64,000 nucleotides of DNA from NCBI RefSeq assembly GCF_003443995.1, contig NZ_QWEY01000014.1, positions 33,735 through 97,734 of the forward strand, read 5' to 3'. Of the stretch, positions 32,254 through 40,290 are shown in pieces. Both the position numbers and the translations under genes were made by a program. The notes beneath the pieces are model-generated. The model had not been told where the DNA came from. It was given only the letters and a program-made list of their open reading frames with translations, and ran no database searches. Position 1 is the stretch's first letter. The number at the start of each line of letters is the position of its first letter. Source of the stretch: Pseudotabrizicola alkalilacus. Lineage in GTDB: Bacteria > Pseudomonadota > Alphaproteobacteria > Rhodobacterales > Rhodobacteraceae.

Positions 32254-33314
32254 GCCAGCCACCGTTCCAGATTGGCGCGGACGAAGGCATCATCCGCCAG
32301 ATCGGCATGATCTTGGCTGACGCGGGTCAGTTCTTCGGCCTGACCGGGAGAAAGGCCCTCGGCCGGATCAAGGCACCAGATGCCTTGCAACAGGCCCTGA
32401 CGCCGCAAGATTTCATGGCATCCGGCAATGCAGCCGTGAAAGTTGTTGGCCACGTCGAAGAAGGCGGCGTTGCAATCGGTGACGCGGGCATCAAGGGCGA
32501 GCAGATCCTGTGGCACCGGCCCGCCATCGGCTATGGCGGCATGAATGCGGTCCAGCAGATCAACCGCAGCCTTTGTCCAGACCGACCAATGGCCCAGCAA
32601 GCCGCCGCGGAAGCGAAGCGTCACCTCGCGCCCCTGGTGACGGATGGCAAAGGGCAGGGTCAGGTCTGCGACGATGTGATCATCATTGCCGGTGTAGAGC
32701 GTGATGCGGTCTTCGGCGCCGGCGGCCACGATGCCGTGCATCACATCGAGCGAGCGATAGCGGTGGAAGGGCGCGACCTTGATCGCCACCGCGTTCTCGA
32801 TCCGGGCAAATTCCTCCCAGAACGCGGCATCCAGCACGATGCCACCCACAGCCGTCTGCATGTAGAAGCCGATGATCGGCATCACCTCGGCCACTGCGCG
32901 GCAATGCGCGATCATCTGAGCGCTCGACATGCCCTTCAGCGCGCCCATGCTGACGAGTGCCGCGTGATAGCCGATATCGCGCGCGATTGTCGCTTCTGCC
33001 ACGGCCTGCTGTGTCAGGCCAGCGACCCCGGCGACCATCACCAGCGGACGGTCGGTCCAGGCGCGTGCGTCTTCCATCGCGGCGGTCAGGACGGGGCGAT
33101 AGAGGCCGGTGTCGCGGATGGCAAACTGGGTCGTGTGAACGCCCACTGCCAAGCCGCCGACACCGGCATCGACGTAGTAGCGGGTCAGCGCGCGCTGGCG
33201 CTTTCTGTTAAATTGGCGATCTTCTGTCAGTGCCAGCGGGTGCGCGGGGATGACGGTGCCAGCGCGCAGGCTGGCAAGAACGTCGGCAGGCAGGTCTTGG
33301 ATGCGAAGCGTCAT
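32250..33314 (-). CDS. Dihydrodipicolinate synthase (DapA)-family aldolase/lyase
   Basis: 354 residues, longer than DapA (about 290) by a C-terminal helical part. The TIM-barrel lyase pattern is visible: T-R-Y-Y-V-D-A-G-V-G-G-L-A-V near residue 45, and V-A-I-K-V-A-P-F with the presumed Schiff-base Lys near 180. The family cleaves or forms 2-keto acids through a lysine imine. In this operon it probably degrades the imported compound after an epimerase/dehydrogenase-like step. The substrate is unknown. Confidence 0.82.
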   Translation of the reverse strand: MTLRIQDLPADVLASLRAGTVIPAHPLALTEDRQFNRKRQRALTRYYVDAGVGGLAVGVHTTQFAIRDTGLYRPVLTAAMEDARAWTDRPLVMVAGVAGLTQQAVAEATIARDIGYHAALVSMGALKGMSSAQMIAHCRAVAEVMPIIGFYMQTAVGGIVLDAAFWEEFARIENAVAIKVAPFHRYRSLDVMHGIVAAGAEDRITLYTGNDDHIVADLTLPFAIRHQGREVTLRFRGGLLGHWSVWTKAAVDLLDRIHAAIADGGPVPQDLLALDARVTDCNAAFFDVANNFHGCIAGCHEILRRQGLLQGIWCLDPAEGLSPGQAEELTRVSQDHADLADDAFVRANLERWLA

Positions 33315-33338
33315 GGCTTTTGTCCCGGGGTCAGAGGC

Positions 33339-34406
33339 TTAATAGGCGCCGTCGCGCACTTCGAACTTTGTGGGTTTGTTCAGCGACGTGCCGCCAGAGG
33401 CAACCCAATCGGCCGTCCAGTCCAGCATCCGGCCCAAAGGGATCGCCGGGTAGCCGAACAGGCGGAAGCATTCGCTGGCGTTTGAGAGCCAGGCCTTTGA
33501 GGCCTCTTCACCGGTGAATACCGCCTTCAGGCCCATGCGGCGCGCCAGTTCCTGCGCCAGCCAGCGCACTGGCAGCGTTTCTGGCCCGGTCACGTTCAGA
33601 GGCGTTGTCGGCGTGGTTGCTTCGGCAAGGCACCGCAGGGCGATGGCGTTCGCGTCGCCTTGCCAGATGATGTTCACATGCCCCATCGTCACGTCGATGG
33701 GAGTGCCGTCGCGCAGTTTCACCGCGATGTCGTGCAGCACGCCATAGCGAAGGTCGATCGCGTAGTTCAGCCGGTAGATGCGGCCCGCTGTGCCGTGCTT
33801 TTCCGAGAAGTATTCGACGATGCGTTCACGCCCGATGCAGGATTGCGCATATTCGCCGGGTGGATCGAGCAGGCTGCTTTCGTCTGAGCCAAGGCCAGAG
33901 ACATTTGCGAAGGCATAGACGCAGCCGGTGGAAAAGACGACCAGACGCGCATCGCTGAAGGCTTCGGCCACAAGGCCCGGCATCCATGTGTTTGCCGCCC
34001 AGGTTGCGGGTTGCTGCCCGGAGGACGAGCCGAATTTGGTGCCCGCCATATAGATCACGTTGCGGACCTTGGGGAGTTGCGCAAGGGCGGTAGCATCGCC
34101 CAGATCGCAGGTGATCGTTTCGACGCCTGCCTGTTCCAGCTCGGCTTTTGCCGCGGGATCGGTGAAGCGGGCGACGCCGATGACCCGGCGTCCTGCGGGT
34201 AGGGCGTTGCGCGCCAGACGCGCCAAGGATGGCCCCATTTTGCCGCTGGCGCCCAGAACCATGATATCGCCATCGATCCGCGCAAGATCGTCGATCAAGG
34301 CCTGGCTGGGCCGCGCAAGCAGATCATCCAGTTCCTCGGCCGAACCGATACGCTGTGGCAGGCGCGATGGGTCCAGAACCGGGTGTTGGGGGGCGATTTG
34401 GGTCAT
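33339..34406 (-). CDS. NAD-dependent epimerase/dehydratase-family (extended SDR) protein
   Basis: 355 residues. After a 45-residue N-terminal extension comes a Rossmann motif reading V-L-G-A-S-G-K-M-G, then Y-M-A-G-T-K-F-G and an S-T-G-C-V-Y...C-I-G-R-E-R-I segment where the catalytic Tyr-x3-Lys would be expected; the Y-x3-K is not clear, so it may be an atypical SDR. The start overlaps the permease stop by 4 bp. Likely converts the imported substrate before the DapA-like lyase. Reaction unknown. Confidence 0.78.
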   Translation of the reverse strand: MTQIAPQHPVLDPSRLPQRIGSAEELDDLLARPSQALIDDLARIDGDIMVLGASGKMGPSLARLARNALPAGRRVIGVARFTDPAAKAELEQAGVETITCDLGDATALAQLPKVRNVIYMAGTKFGSSSGQQPATWAANTWMPGLVAEAFSDARLVVFSTGCVYAFANVSGLGSDESSLLDPPGEYAQSCIGRERIVEYFSEKHGTAGRIYRLNYAIDLRYGVLHDIAVKLRDGTPIDVTMGHVNIIWQGDANAIALRCLAEATTPTTPLNVTGPETLPVRWLAQELARRMGLKAVFTGEEASKAWLSNASECFRLFGYPAIPLGRMLDWTADWVASGGTSLNKPTKFEVRDGAY

Positions 34407-35227
34407 TGCAGCCTCGCATCTTTCGGAAGGGCAAACCGTTCAGCCAGCAGCACAAGCAGGTAAAGAACGATGCCGAGAAGGGTGATCAGGACGACAGCCA
34501 TGAACATGGCGGGGGTATTCAGCGCGGCCTGAACCTGGATCATCAGGTAGCCAAGCCCCCGGTCTGAGGCGATGAACTCGCCAACGATTGCACCGGCCAC
34601 GGCCATCACAACGGCGACCTTCATTCCCGAAAAGATATAGGGAAGCGCGCCGGGCAGCTGGATATAGGTGAACATCTGCCAGCGGTTGCCCCGCAGAGAA
34701 TGCACCAGATCCAGCAGATCGGGATCAACCTCTTTCAGGCCGCGGACCGTTGTCAGCAGGATGGGGAAGTAGCACATCGCAAAGGTGATCAGGATGTTGG
34801 TATCAATGCCGTAGCTGAACCAGACGATCACCAGCGGGCCCAAGGCAACCTTGGGTATCATGTTCAGGGTGACCAGCAGGGGGAAGACCACCACGCTGAC
34901 GGTGCGCGACCAGGTGAACAGCAGCGCGGTCAAGACCCCCAGAACGGTTGCAAGCGCGTAGCCACCATAAATCTCGGCCGCAGTGGCCCAGGTGTTCCCG
35001 ATCCAATCGTATCGCGGCAGAGGCAGTGTTGCGATGATGGCGGAGGGGGCGGGCAGCACGAAACTGGGCAGTGCAAAGAGGCGTACCATGGCTTCCCAAA
35101 TCGCAATCAGCGCAAGGTGGGACAGAACGGCAATGAGCCGGATTTTGCGCCGTTCAAGCGCCTCTGCCCGGGCCACCGGATCGAATGGTTTGGTCGCTGA
35201 AACCGGAGCAGCGGTCTGATCACGCAT
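34403..35227 (-). CDS. ABC importer permease, NitT/TauT family (SsuC/TauC-like)
   Basis: 274 residues from ATG 35227 (TGGAGA upstream), six membrane helices. The cytoplasmic motif around D-L-V-H-S-L-R-G-N-R and the V-A-G-A-I-V-G-E-F segment are typical of SsuC/TauC/ThiX permeases. First gene of the leftward operon; a repeat-rich operator overlaps the upstream TetR stop codon. It forms the transporter with the ATPase at 31483 and, divergently, the binding protein at 36100. Confidence 0.9.
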   Translation of the reverse strand: MRDQTAAPVSATKPFDPVARAEALERRKIRLIAVLSHLALIAIWEAMVRLFALPSFVLPAPSAIIATLPLPRYDWIGNTWATAAEIYGGYALATVLGVLTALLFTWSRTVSVVVFPLLVTLNMIPKVALGPLVIVWFSYGIDTNILITFAMCYFPILLTTVRGLKEVDPDLLDLVHSLRGNRWQMFTYIQLPGALPYIFSGMKVAVVMAVAGAIVGEFIASDRGLGYLMIQVQAALNTPAMFMAVVLITLLGIVLYLLVLLAERFALPKDARLQ

Positions 35228-35265
35228 CGGAGTCTCCATCTGTCTGACGCAAGGATGAAGAATGT

Positions 35266-35296
35266 GTGATCAGTTGTCAACTAACCAGTTGGTTAC
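35266..35296. promoter_or_regulatory. TetR operator copy 1 (GTGATCAGT...CAACT...GGTTAC)
   Basis: GTGATCAGT, CAACT and AACCAGTTGGTTAC elements occur here in front of the leftward transport operon, overlapping the tetR stop codon. The same elements recur in inverted orientation at 35978-36001. AACCAGTTGGTT is itself a near-perfect dyad. Confidence 0.6.
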
Positions 35297-35955
35297 TTAT
35301 TAGGTCGAAGTGACAGCAGCACCATATCGACCATATGCTGGCGGCGCAGCGCGACCTGTGCAGGTGAGGTCATGTCCCGGTCGAAGATGATCGCCAAGGT
35401 TGAACGGTTCGCAAAATAGAAGAATCCCAAACCGGCGATGGAGAGATACAGGTTCACCGGATCAAAGCGATCATGAAACACGCCCTTTGCGATCCCCCGG
35501 TCGAGGGTGTCGCGGATCATGGCGATCAGCGGTGAGTGCATTTCGGCGACCTTGTCCGAGCCTTTCAGATGGCGCGCGCCCATGCGGTTTTCATCACTGA
35601 TCAGGCTGAGGAATGCCGGATGCCTTTCCAGGTAATCAAAGGAAAAACTGACAAGAATCCGCATCGCTTCTGTCGGGGGCAGGTCGCCCAGATGCAGTTC
35701 CTGCTCGGCCGCCCGGATCTCGGCATACACATGTTCCAGGGCCGCGCGATACAGGTCGGATTTGCTGCCATAATAGTAGTAGACCAACTGCTTGTTGACC
35801 CCGGCCGCATTGGCGATACGGTCCACCCGGCCCCCTTCAAACCCATGCTCGGCAAACTCGCTGATTGCCGCTTGCAGCAGGTCTGATTGGGTTGCGACCG
35901 GATCGCGCCGCGCCATTCGGGACGGCTCCGTATCGGGGGTGAGGTCCTTGGTCAT
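35293..35955 (-). CDS. TetR-family transcriptional regulator
   Basis: 220 residues from ATG 35955 with ACGGAG upstream; the longer frame begins with TTG and crosses an operator site. The HTH at about 25-70 has the recognition segment G-V-N-K-Q-L-V-Y-Y-Y-Y-G-S-K-S-D-L. The C-terminal domain is like RutR/TetR_C-type proteins of catabolic loci (F-D-Y-L-E-R-H-P). Matching operator-like sites on both sides suggest it controls both the leftward transporter operon and the rightward binding-protein gene. Confidence 0.9.
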   Translation of the reverse strand: MTKDLTPDTEPSRMARRDPVATQSDLLQAAISEFAEHGFEGGRVDRIANAAGVNKQLVYYYYGSKSDLYRAALEHVYAEIRAAEQELHLGDLPPTEAMRILVSFSFDYLERHPAFLSLISDENRMGARHLKGSDKVAEMHSPLIAMIRDTLDRGIAKGVFHDRFDPVNLYLSIAGLGFFYFANRSTLAIIFDRDMTSPAQVALRRQHMVDMVLLSLRPNK

Positions 35956-35977
35956 CGCATCGGGCTCCGTAAAATTT

Positions 35978-36001
35978 GTAACCAACCAGTTGACTGATCA
36001 C
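35978..36001. promoter_or_regulatory. TetR operator copy 2 (GTAACC-AACCAGTTGACTGATCAC)
   Basis: Reverse complement of the key elements of copy 1: GTAACCAACC...GTTGACTGATCAC. It lies 23 bp upstream of the tetR ATG and about 100 bp upstream of the binding-protein gene, in the divergent promoter. Confidence 0.6.
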
Positions 36002-36099
36002 CTTGCCTGTCTGATCATCCTTTTACGAAGGAATACAGAACTGCGCGACAACTTTGTTTTTCCAATTCGGGAAACGGCGCAGCAACAGGGAGTTACACG

Positions 36100-37092
36100 A
36101 TGAAAACCACGATCACCAAAGCTGCCGTCGCCGTTGCCATGACCTTGGGGGCAGGCAGCGCTCATGCGGAAGAGGGAATCACCCTCGTGCTGAACTGGGT
36201 GCCGACCGCTGATCATATGCCCTATTTTTACGCAAAATCCCAAGGCTGGTATGCCGAAGCCGGTATCGATCTTAACATCGAGGTCGGCCGTGGTTCGTCG
36301 GCTGCTGCGCAGAAAGTGGGGGTCGGCATGGCGCCCTTTGGCATCGCCGACATGTCGACCTTGATGTTGGCAAAAGGGCAGGGGGCCGATGTAAAGGCGG
36401 TGATGGCAGTTTATGCCAATTCACCTCAGGGTTTCTACTGGCTCAAATCGAGCGGTATCAACTCTCCTGAAGACTTTCCTGGTCACTCCATCGGCAATCC
36501 ACCGGCTGACGCCTCGCGCGTGTTGTGGCCTTTGTTCGCCGAAACGGTGAAGATTGACCCGGACACCGTGAAATTCGTGAACATTGCGCCCCAAGCCAAA
36601 ATGGCTTCGCTGAAAAGCGGCGCGATCGACATCACGTCGGATTTCTACAACGAGCATGACGTCAAATTGCAGGAATTCGGCGATGATCTGGGCTTCGTGG
36701 CTTGGCGCGACATCGGCCTGAATTCCTATGGCAACTCCCTCTTCGTCAACAGTGCTTATGAAACGGCGAACCCCGAAGTCGTCAGCGCCTTTGTGGCGGT
36801 AACGCAAAGGGCTTTTGCTGCCTGTGTTGCTTCGGCGGATCCCTGCATTGATGCCATTATGGCCGATGTGTCGGGCCTGAGTAGGGAAAACCAGAACGAT
36901 CAATGGACTCGCATCAAGGAACTGATGACAGACCCCACCACCACGACAGAGGGGCTGGGTTTCTTCGATCCAGCGCGGGTTGCCTCGGATTATCAGCTGG
37001 TTTCGACCTATCTCGAGCTTGCCGAGCCCTTTGAGCCGGAAACACTGTTCTCGAATGCCGGTCTGGATCCGTCGGTCAAGATGCCTGAGTGA
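36100..37092 (+). CDS. ABC importer substrate-binding protein, NMT1/THI5-like
   Basis: 330 residues with a Sec signal (1-23, ending A-H-A-E) and GGGAG before the ATG. The N-terminus L-N-W-V-P-T-A-D-H-M-P-Y-F-Y-A is the NMT1/THI5 (ThiY/SsuA-like) pattern. ThiY-class proteins bind pyrimidine thiamine precursors, but the co-transcribed catabolic genes point to another small molecule. I saw no TPP-riboswitch-like structure upstream. Separated from its permease and ATPase by the TetR gene, yet it carries the same operator. Confidence 0.88.
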   Translation: MKTTITKAAVAVAMTLGAGSAHAEEGITLVLNWVPTADHMPYFYAKSQGWYAEAGIDLNIEVGRGSSAAAQKVGVGMAPFGIADMSTLMLAKGQGADVKAVMAVYANSPQGFYWLKSSGINSPEDFPGHSIGNPPADASRVLWPLFAETVKIDPDTVKFVNIAPQAKMASLKSGAIDITSDFYNEHDVKLQEFGDDLGFVAWRDIGLNSYGNSLFVNSAYETANPEVVSAFVAVTQRAFAACVASADPCIDAIMADVSGLSRENQNDQWTRIKELMTDPTTTTEGLGFFDPARVASDYQLVSTYLELAEPFEPETLFSNAGLDPSVKMPE

Positions 37093-37134
37093 CGGCGCGG
37101 CGCGTATCTATCCTGGCGAGGTTGTAGCTCTACC

Positions 37135-37798
37135 CAGATGTCGAAAGCCTGTGGCACCTCGCCGGGGTGCCGCCCGACACGCTGGATCGGCTGGCCGAAG
37201 GCGATGCCTTCGCCGCCCTCGGCCTCACGCGCCGTGATGCACTTTGGGCCGCCAAGGCCTTGAGTGCGCCCGCTCCACTGCCGCTGTTCGGCCCGGATGG
37301 GGAGGGGGTGTTGAGCCAGCAGTCACCCAGCCGCCCATGACCCTTGGGCAGGAGGTGATCGAGGGTTACCGCCTGTCTTTGCGCGACCATCCGATGGAAC
37401 TGCTGCACCCCCGTCTGCCGGAAAGCCTGCCCAATGACCGGATGACGCAGGCCAAAAGCCGCGTCACCGTCACCGGCTTTTTGATCACCCGCCAACGCCC
37501 CGGCACCGCCTCGGGCGTGATCTTCCTGACGCTGGAGGATGAGACCGGCACCGCCAATATCGTGGTCTGGAAAAAGGTCTACGAAACCTTCCGCAAAGCG
37601 GTGATCGCAGGCCGCCTCCTTCGCGTGCACGGCCGGATCGAACGCGACGGTCCGGTCGTCCACCTGATCGCCGAGCATGTCGAAGACGTCTCGCCCCTCC
37701 TGGCCACCCTCGGCCGTTCGGTGATGATCGCGTCAAACGACGAGCGGGCGGATGAGACGAAACGGCCTGTCGGTGGCACTATCAGATCAAGCGCCTGA
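37135..37798 (+). pseudogene. dnaE2: 3' remnant of error-prone DNA polymerase dnaE2 (imuC)
   Basis: Only the last about 215 codons of DnaE2 remain. The first part (L-W-H-L-A-G-V-P..., D-A-F-A-A-L-G-L-T-R-R-D-A-L-W-A-A-K-A-L) is in one frame; after about 37310 homology continues in another frame (M-T-L-G-Q-E-V, then L-I-T-R-Q-R-P-G-T-A-S-G-V-I-F-L-T-L-E-D and the OB-fold N-I-V-V-W). The 5' 80% of the gene is missing and no imuA/imuB partners are adjacent. A decayed duplicate or recombination debris. Confidence 0.85.
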
Positions 37799-38001
37799 CA
37801 CGCGCGAACAGGCCAGGAAGTCGTTCCCAAGACGGGATTTTCATTAGTGGGAAAAGACAATCGAATGACGCGAAGGGCGGAAAGCTGACCATCGCTGCAG
37901 GCACAGATTCACTTTGAGACAACGCCGAAGCGGTCATTCAGGTATAACCACGGATAGGTTTGCCTCTTGGGCGCTTAACTCAATAATGCCGCGAAGATCG
38001 C

Positions 38002-38604
38002 TCAGTTTACATTCGCTTTCGTAACCACCCCTGACGCAAGGCACTCGAATGCTGCGATGGCCTTGCCCAATGTTGCCACCGGATCGTCGCTTGCCGCAAC
38101 CCAAAGCGCGGCGTTCAGGGCGACGCCGTTCAATAGCCGGGCCAAAGCCTCAATATCGACCGGCTTGATCGCGCCCTTTGCGGCGAGATCATTCAGGGTG
38201 GCAATGGTTGCCTGTAGGCATCTGTTCTGGCTGGGCCATTGCGACGGATCACCCAGCACCGAAGGGCCATCCAGCAGCACGATCCGCTGCACCTCGGGCC
38301 TAAGTGCCATTTCGATATAGGCAGCACCTTCGGCAATCAACCCACGCCAGCCGCCGCCCGCACTTTGCCCTGCCTTTTGTGCCTGTGCCGCCATCGCGGA
38401 ATCGATCTCATCGACCACGGCCGCGAACAATCCGCGCTTGTCACCGAAATTGTGGTACAGCGCGCCGCGCGTCAGACCCGCCTCGGCTGTAAAATCGTCC
38501 ATATAGGCGCCAGCGAAACCTTTTTCTGCAAAGGCTTTGCGCCCGGCGGTCAGCAGCTTGGCGCGGGTTTCCTGCATCATTGCGGCGCGTGTTTTGGCAG
38601 CCAT
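38002..38604 (-). CDS. TetR-family transcriptional regulator
   Basis: 200 residues from ATG 38604 with an excellent AAAGGAG. The HTH (about 25-60) is of the TtgR/AcrR kind: Y-M-D-D-F-T-A-E-A-G-L-T-R-G-A-L-Y-H-N-F-G-D-K. It is divergent from a RidA-family gene, with two inverted repeats in the 122-bp gap. It probably represses both genes. Confidence 0.9.
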   Translation of the reverse strand: MAAKTRAAMMQETRAKLLTAGRKAFAEKGFAGAYMDDFTAEAGLTRGALYHNFGDKRGLFAAVVDEIDSAMAAQAQKAGQSAGGGWRGLIAEGAAYIEMALRPEVQRIVLLDGPSVLGDPSQWPSQNRCLQATIATLNDLAAKGAIKPVDIEALARLLNGVALNAALWVAASDDPVATLGKAIAAFECLASGVVTKANVN

Positions 38605-38620
38605 TGGCACTCCTTTTGAA

Positions 38621-38685
38621 ATACGCAACGTATCTAAATTGACATGCATGGTGTATGTGAGTAGTCCATATACACGACGTATATG
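38621..38685. promoter_or_regulatory. Two inverted repeats in the TetR/RidA divergent promoter
   Basis: ATACG-CAA-CGTAT at 38621-38633 and CATATAC-ACGAC-GTATATG at 38667-38685 are both perfect-armed dyads. They flank the centre of the promoter region and share the ATAC/GTAT ends, so they may be two operators for the adjacent TetR. Confidence 0.55.
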
Positions 38686-38726
38686 AAATAGTGCCCCTTC
38701 CCCAGAGCACAACAGAAAGCACATCC

Positions 38727-39131
38727 ATGTCCCTGCACAATAAAACCATCTTCCCTGCAGAACGCCACGCTCTTTATGAAGCGCACGGCTATTCCGCTGC
38801 CGTTCAGGCCGGCGAGCTGGTGTTCATCTCTGGTCAGGTTGGCAGCCGTGACGATGGCACGCCAGAGCCAGATTTCCGCGTTCAGGTGCAGCGCGCCTTT
38901 GACAATCTGCGTGCCGTTCTTGAGGCGGCAGGCTGCACACTGGATGATATTGTCGATGTCACAACCTTCCACACCGATCCGGAAGAGCAGTTTGCAACGA
39001 TCATGGAAGTGAAGGCAGAGGTCTTTCCCGCAGCACCCTATCCGAACTGGACTGCGGTCGGAGTGACGTGGCTGGCCGGGTTCGATTTTGAGATCAAGGT
39101 GATTGCCCAGATCCCGACAGTGGCCAACTAG
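38727..39131 (+). CDS. RidA-family protein
   Basis: 134 residues. The RidA-family core is seen in V-F-I-S-G-Q-V-G, V-Q-R-A-F-D-N-L-R-A-V-L-E-A-A-G and D-D-I-V-D-V-T-T-F-H. The C-terminal block reads P-N-W-T-A-V-G-V, lacking the canonical C-R-x-C/R-x-x-V Arg, so deaminase activity is uncertain. The frame is open slightly upstream, but this ATG fits the family. Controlled by the divergent TetR. Confidence 0.85.
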   Translation: MSLHNKTIFPAERHALYEAHGYSAAVQAGELVFISGQVGSRDDGTPEPDFRVQVQRAFDNLRAVLEAAGCTLDDIVDVTTFHTDPEEQFATIMEVKAEVFPAAPYPNWTAVGVTWLAGFDFEIKVIAQIPTVAN

Positions 39132-39220
39132 GCCGCGGCAGGTCCGGGTGTCCAACGACCCAAGCGCTGATAGATTGGCGCGAAAGTGGCCGCGCAAGTT
39201 AAGGTGCGGCCATCTACCGT

Positions 39221-40105
39221 TTAGCGGTTTGTCACGACATCCATGACAGCTTGCGACAGCTCGATAACCGCACCATTACGCGTTTCAAAATCAGCATCGG
39301 CATCGGACAGAAAAACGGAGATAAAGTAGGGTGCCTGATCCGGCGGCGTCACCATGGCGATGATGTTGCGGTTGAAGTTCCCGCTACCCGAACGGTCGGC
39401 GACCTGCCAGTCCGCCGGTGTGCTGGCCCGGATCAAGGGTCCGGTGACGCCGCCATGGCTCATCCATTCGGTCAGCTGCTCACGCGACTGTTGTGTCAGC
39501 GCGGTACCGGTCAGCATTACCTCCAGCGTCGCAGCCATCGCTTCAGGCGTTGTCGTGTCACGTGGGTTCCCCGGTGCGAATGTGTTCAGCTCAGGCTCGC
39601 GCCGATCCAATCGGCTGACCGGGTCGCCAATGTCGCGCAGGAACGAAGTTACTTCCTCTGGTCCGCCGATGCGGTCGATCAGCAGATTGGTCGCTGTGTT
39701 GTCGCTCATGTCGAGGGCGGCAAAACACAGGTCGTCAATCGTCATCGTATCGCCGACCATGGTCTTTGTGACCGGGGCATAATCAAGGATGTCCTTCGCT
39801 GCGATCCAGACCGATTCATCCAGATCAAGCTTGCCGACCTCCGCCTGCTTCAGAACGGCGCCACAGAGCATCGGCTTGAACGTGCTGGTCATCAGAAACC
39901 TTTCATTGGAGCGGTGGCTGATCGACCAGTCCGAACCGCTATCGCGAACGAGTATCCCGACGCGGGCATTCAGCCGTTGTTCAATCTCTGCAATTGTTTC
40001 AAATAGCCGCTGCTCTGGCTCTTGGGCAAGTGCGGCTGTGGTATTCAGCAGACCAAAGACAAGCCCGGCAGCGATCAGCAGGCGGAAAGGGAAGTATTTA
40101 AACAT
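39221..40105 (-). CDS. bla: Class A beta-lactamase (CARB-like R-S-G motif)
   Basis: 294 residues with a signal peptide (1-27) and AGAGGA upstream. All class A elements are present: S74-T-F-K77 nucleophile, S134-D-N, E170-P-E-L-N (deacylation Glu), and R238-S-G in place of the usual K-T-G. Arg at this site is characteristic of CARB/PSE carbenicillinases. It hydrolyses penicillins in the periplasm. A LysR regulator is transcribed divergently, the bla-ampR arrangement. It may be an intrinsic chromosomal-type gene rather than a recent resistance import. Confidence 0.93.
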   Translation of the reverse strand: MFKYFPFRLLIAAGLVFGLLNTTAALAQEPEQRLFETIAEIEQRLNARVGILVRDSGSDWSISHRSNERFLMTSTFKPMLCGAVLKQAEVGKLDLDESVWIAAKDILDYAPVTKTMVGDTMTIDDLCFAALDMSDNTATNLLIDRIGGPEEVTSFLRDIGDPVSRLDRREPELNTFAPGNPRDTTTPEAMAATLEVMLTGTALTQQSREQLTEWMSHGGVTGPLIRASTPADWQVADRSGSGNFNRNIIAMVTPPDQAPYFISVFLSDADADFETRNGAVIELSQAVMDVVTNR

Positions 40106-40201
40106 CTATTCATCCTCTAGGGGGCGGACATGCCATATCTGGTTCACACCGGTAAGCCGGGGCAAATGCAGGTATCTGAAAGGTCCGGCTTTACAGGGGC
40201 G

Positions 40202-40217
40202 GACATCATTTGATGTC
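40202..40217. promoter_or_regulatory. Perfect dyad GACATCA-TT-TGATGTC between bla and lysR
   Basis: Perfect 7-bp arms with a 2-bp centre in the 185-bp bla/LysR gap. In addition GGGGCGGACAT is found at 40121-40131 and 40196-40206, 75 bp apart, the second overlapping the dyad. Candidate recognition sites for the LysR protein. Confidence 0.5.
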
Positions 40218-40290
40218 ATGTTGCATTACCTAGTGATGGGCTTTACTGACCTCAAACGACAAAGTATCAAGTTAGTCATTAGCGGGAGTA

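Noticed and set aside
36002..36099. TPP riboswitch before the THI5-like binding protein
   Set aside because: The upstream stretch is only about 100 bp, has no THI-box-like elements that I can see, and is occupied by a TetR operator.
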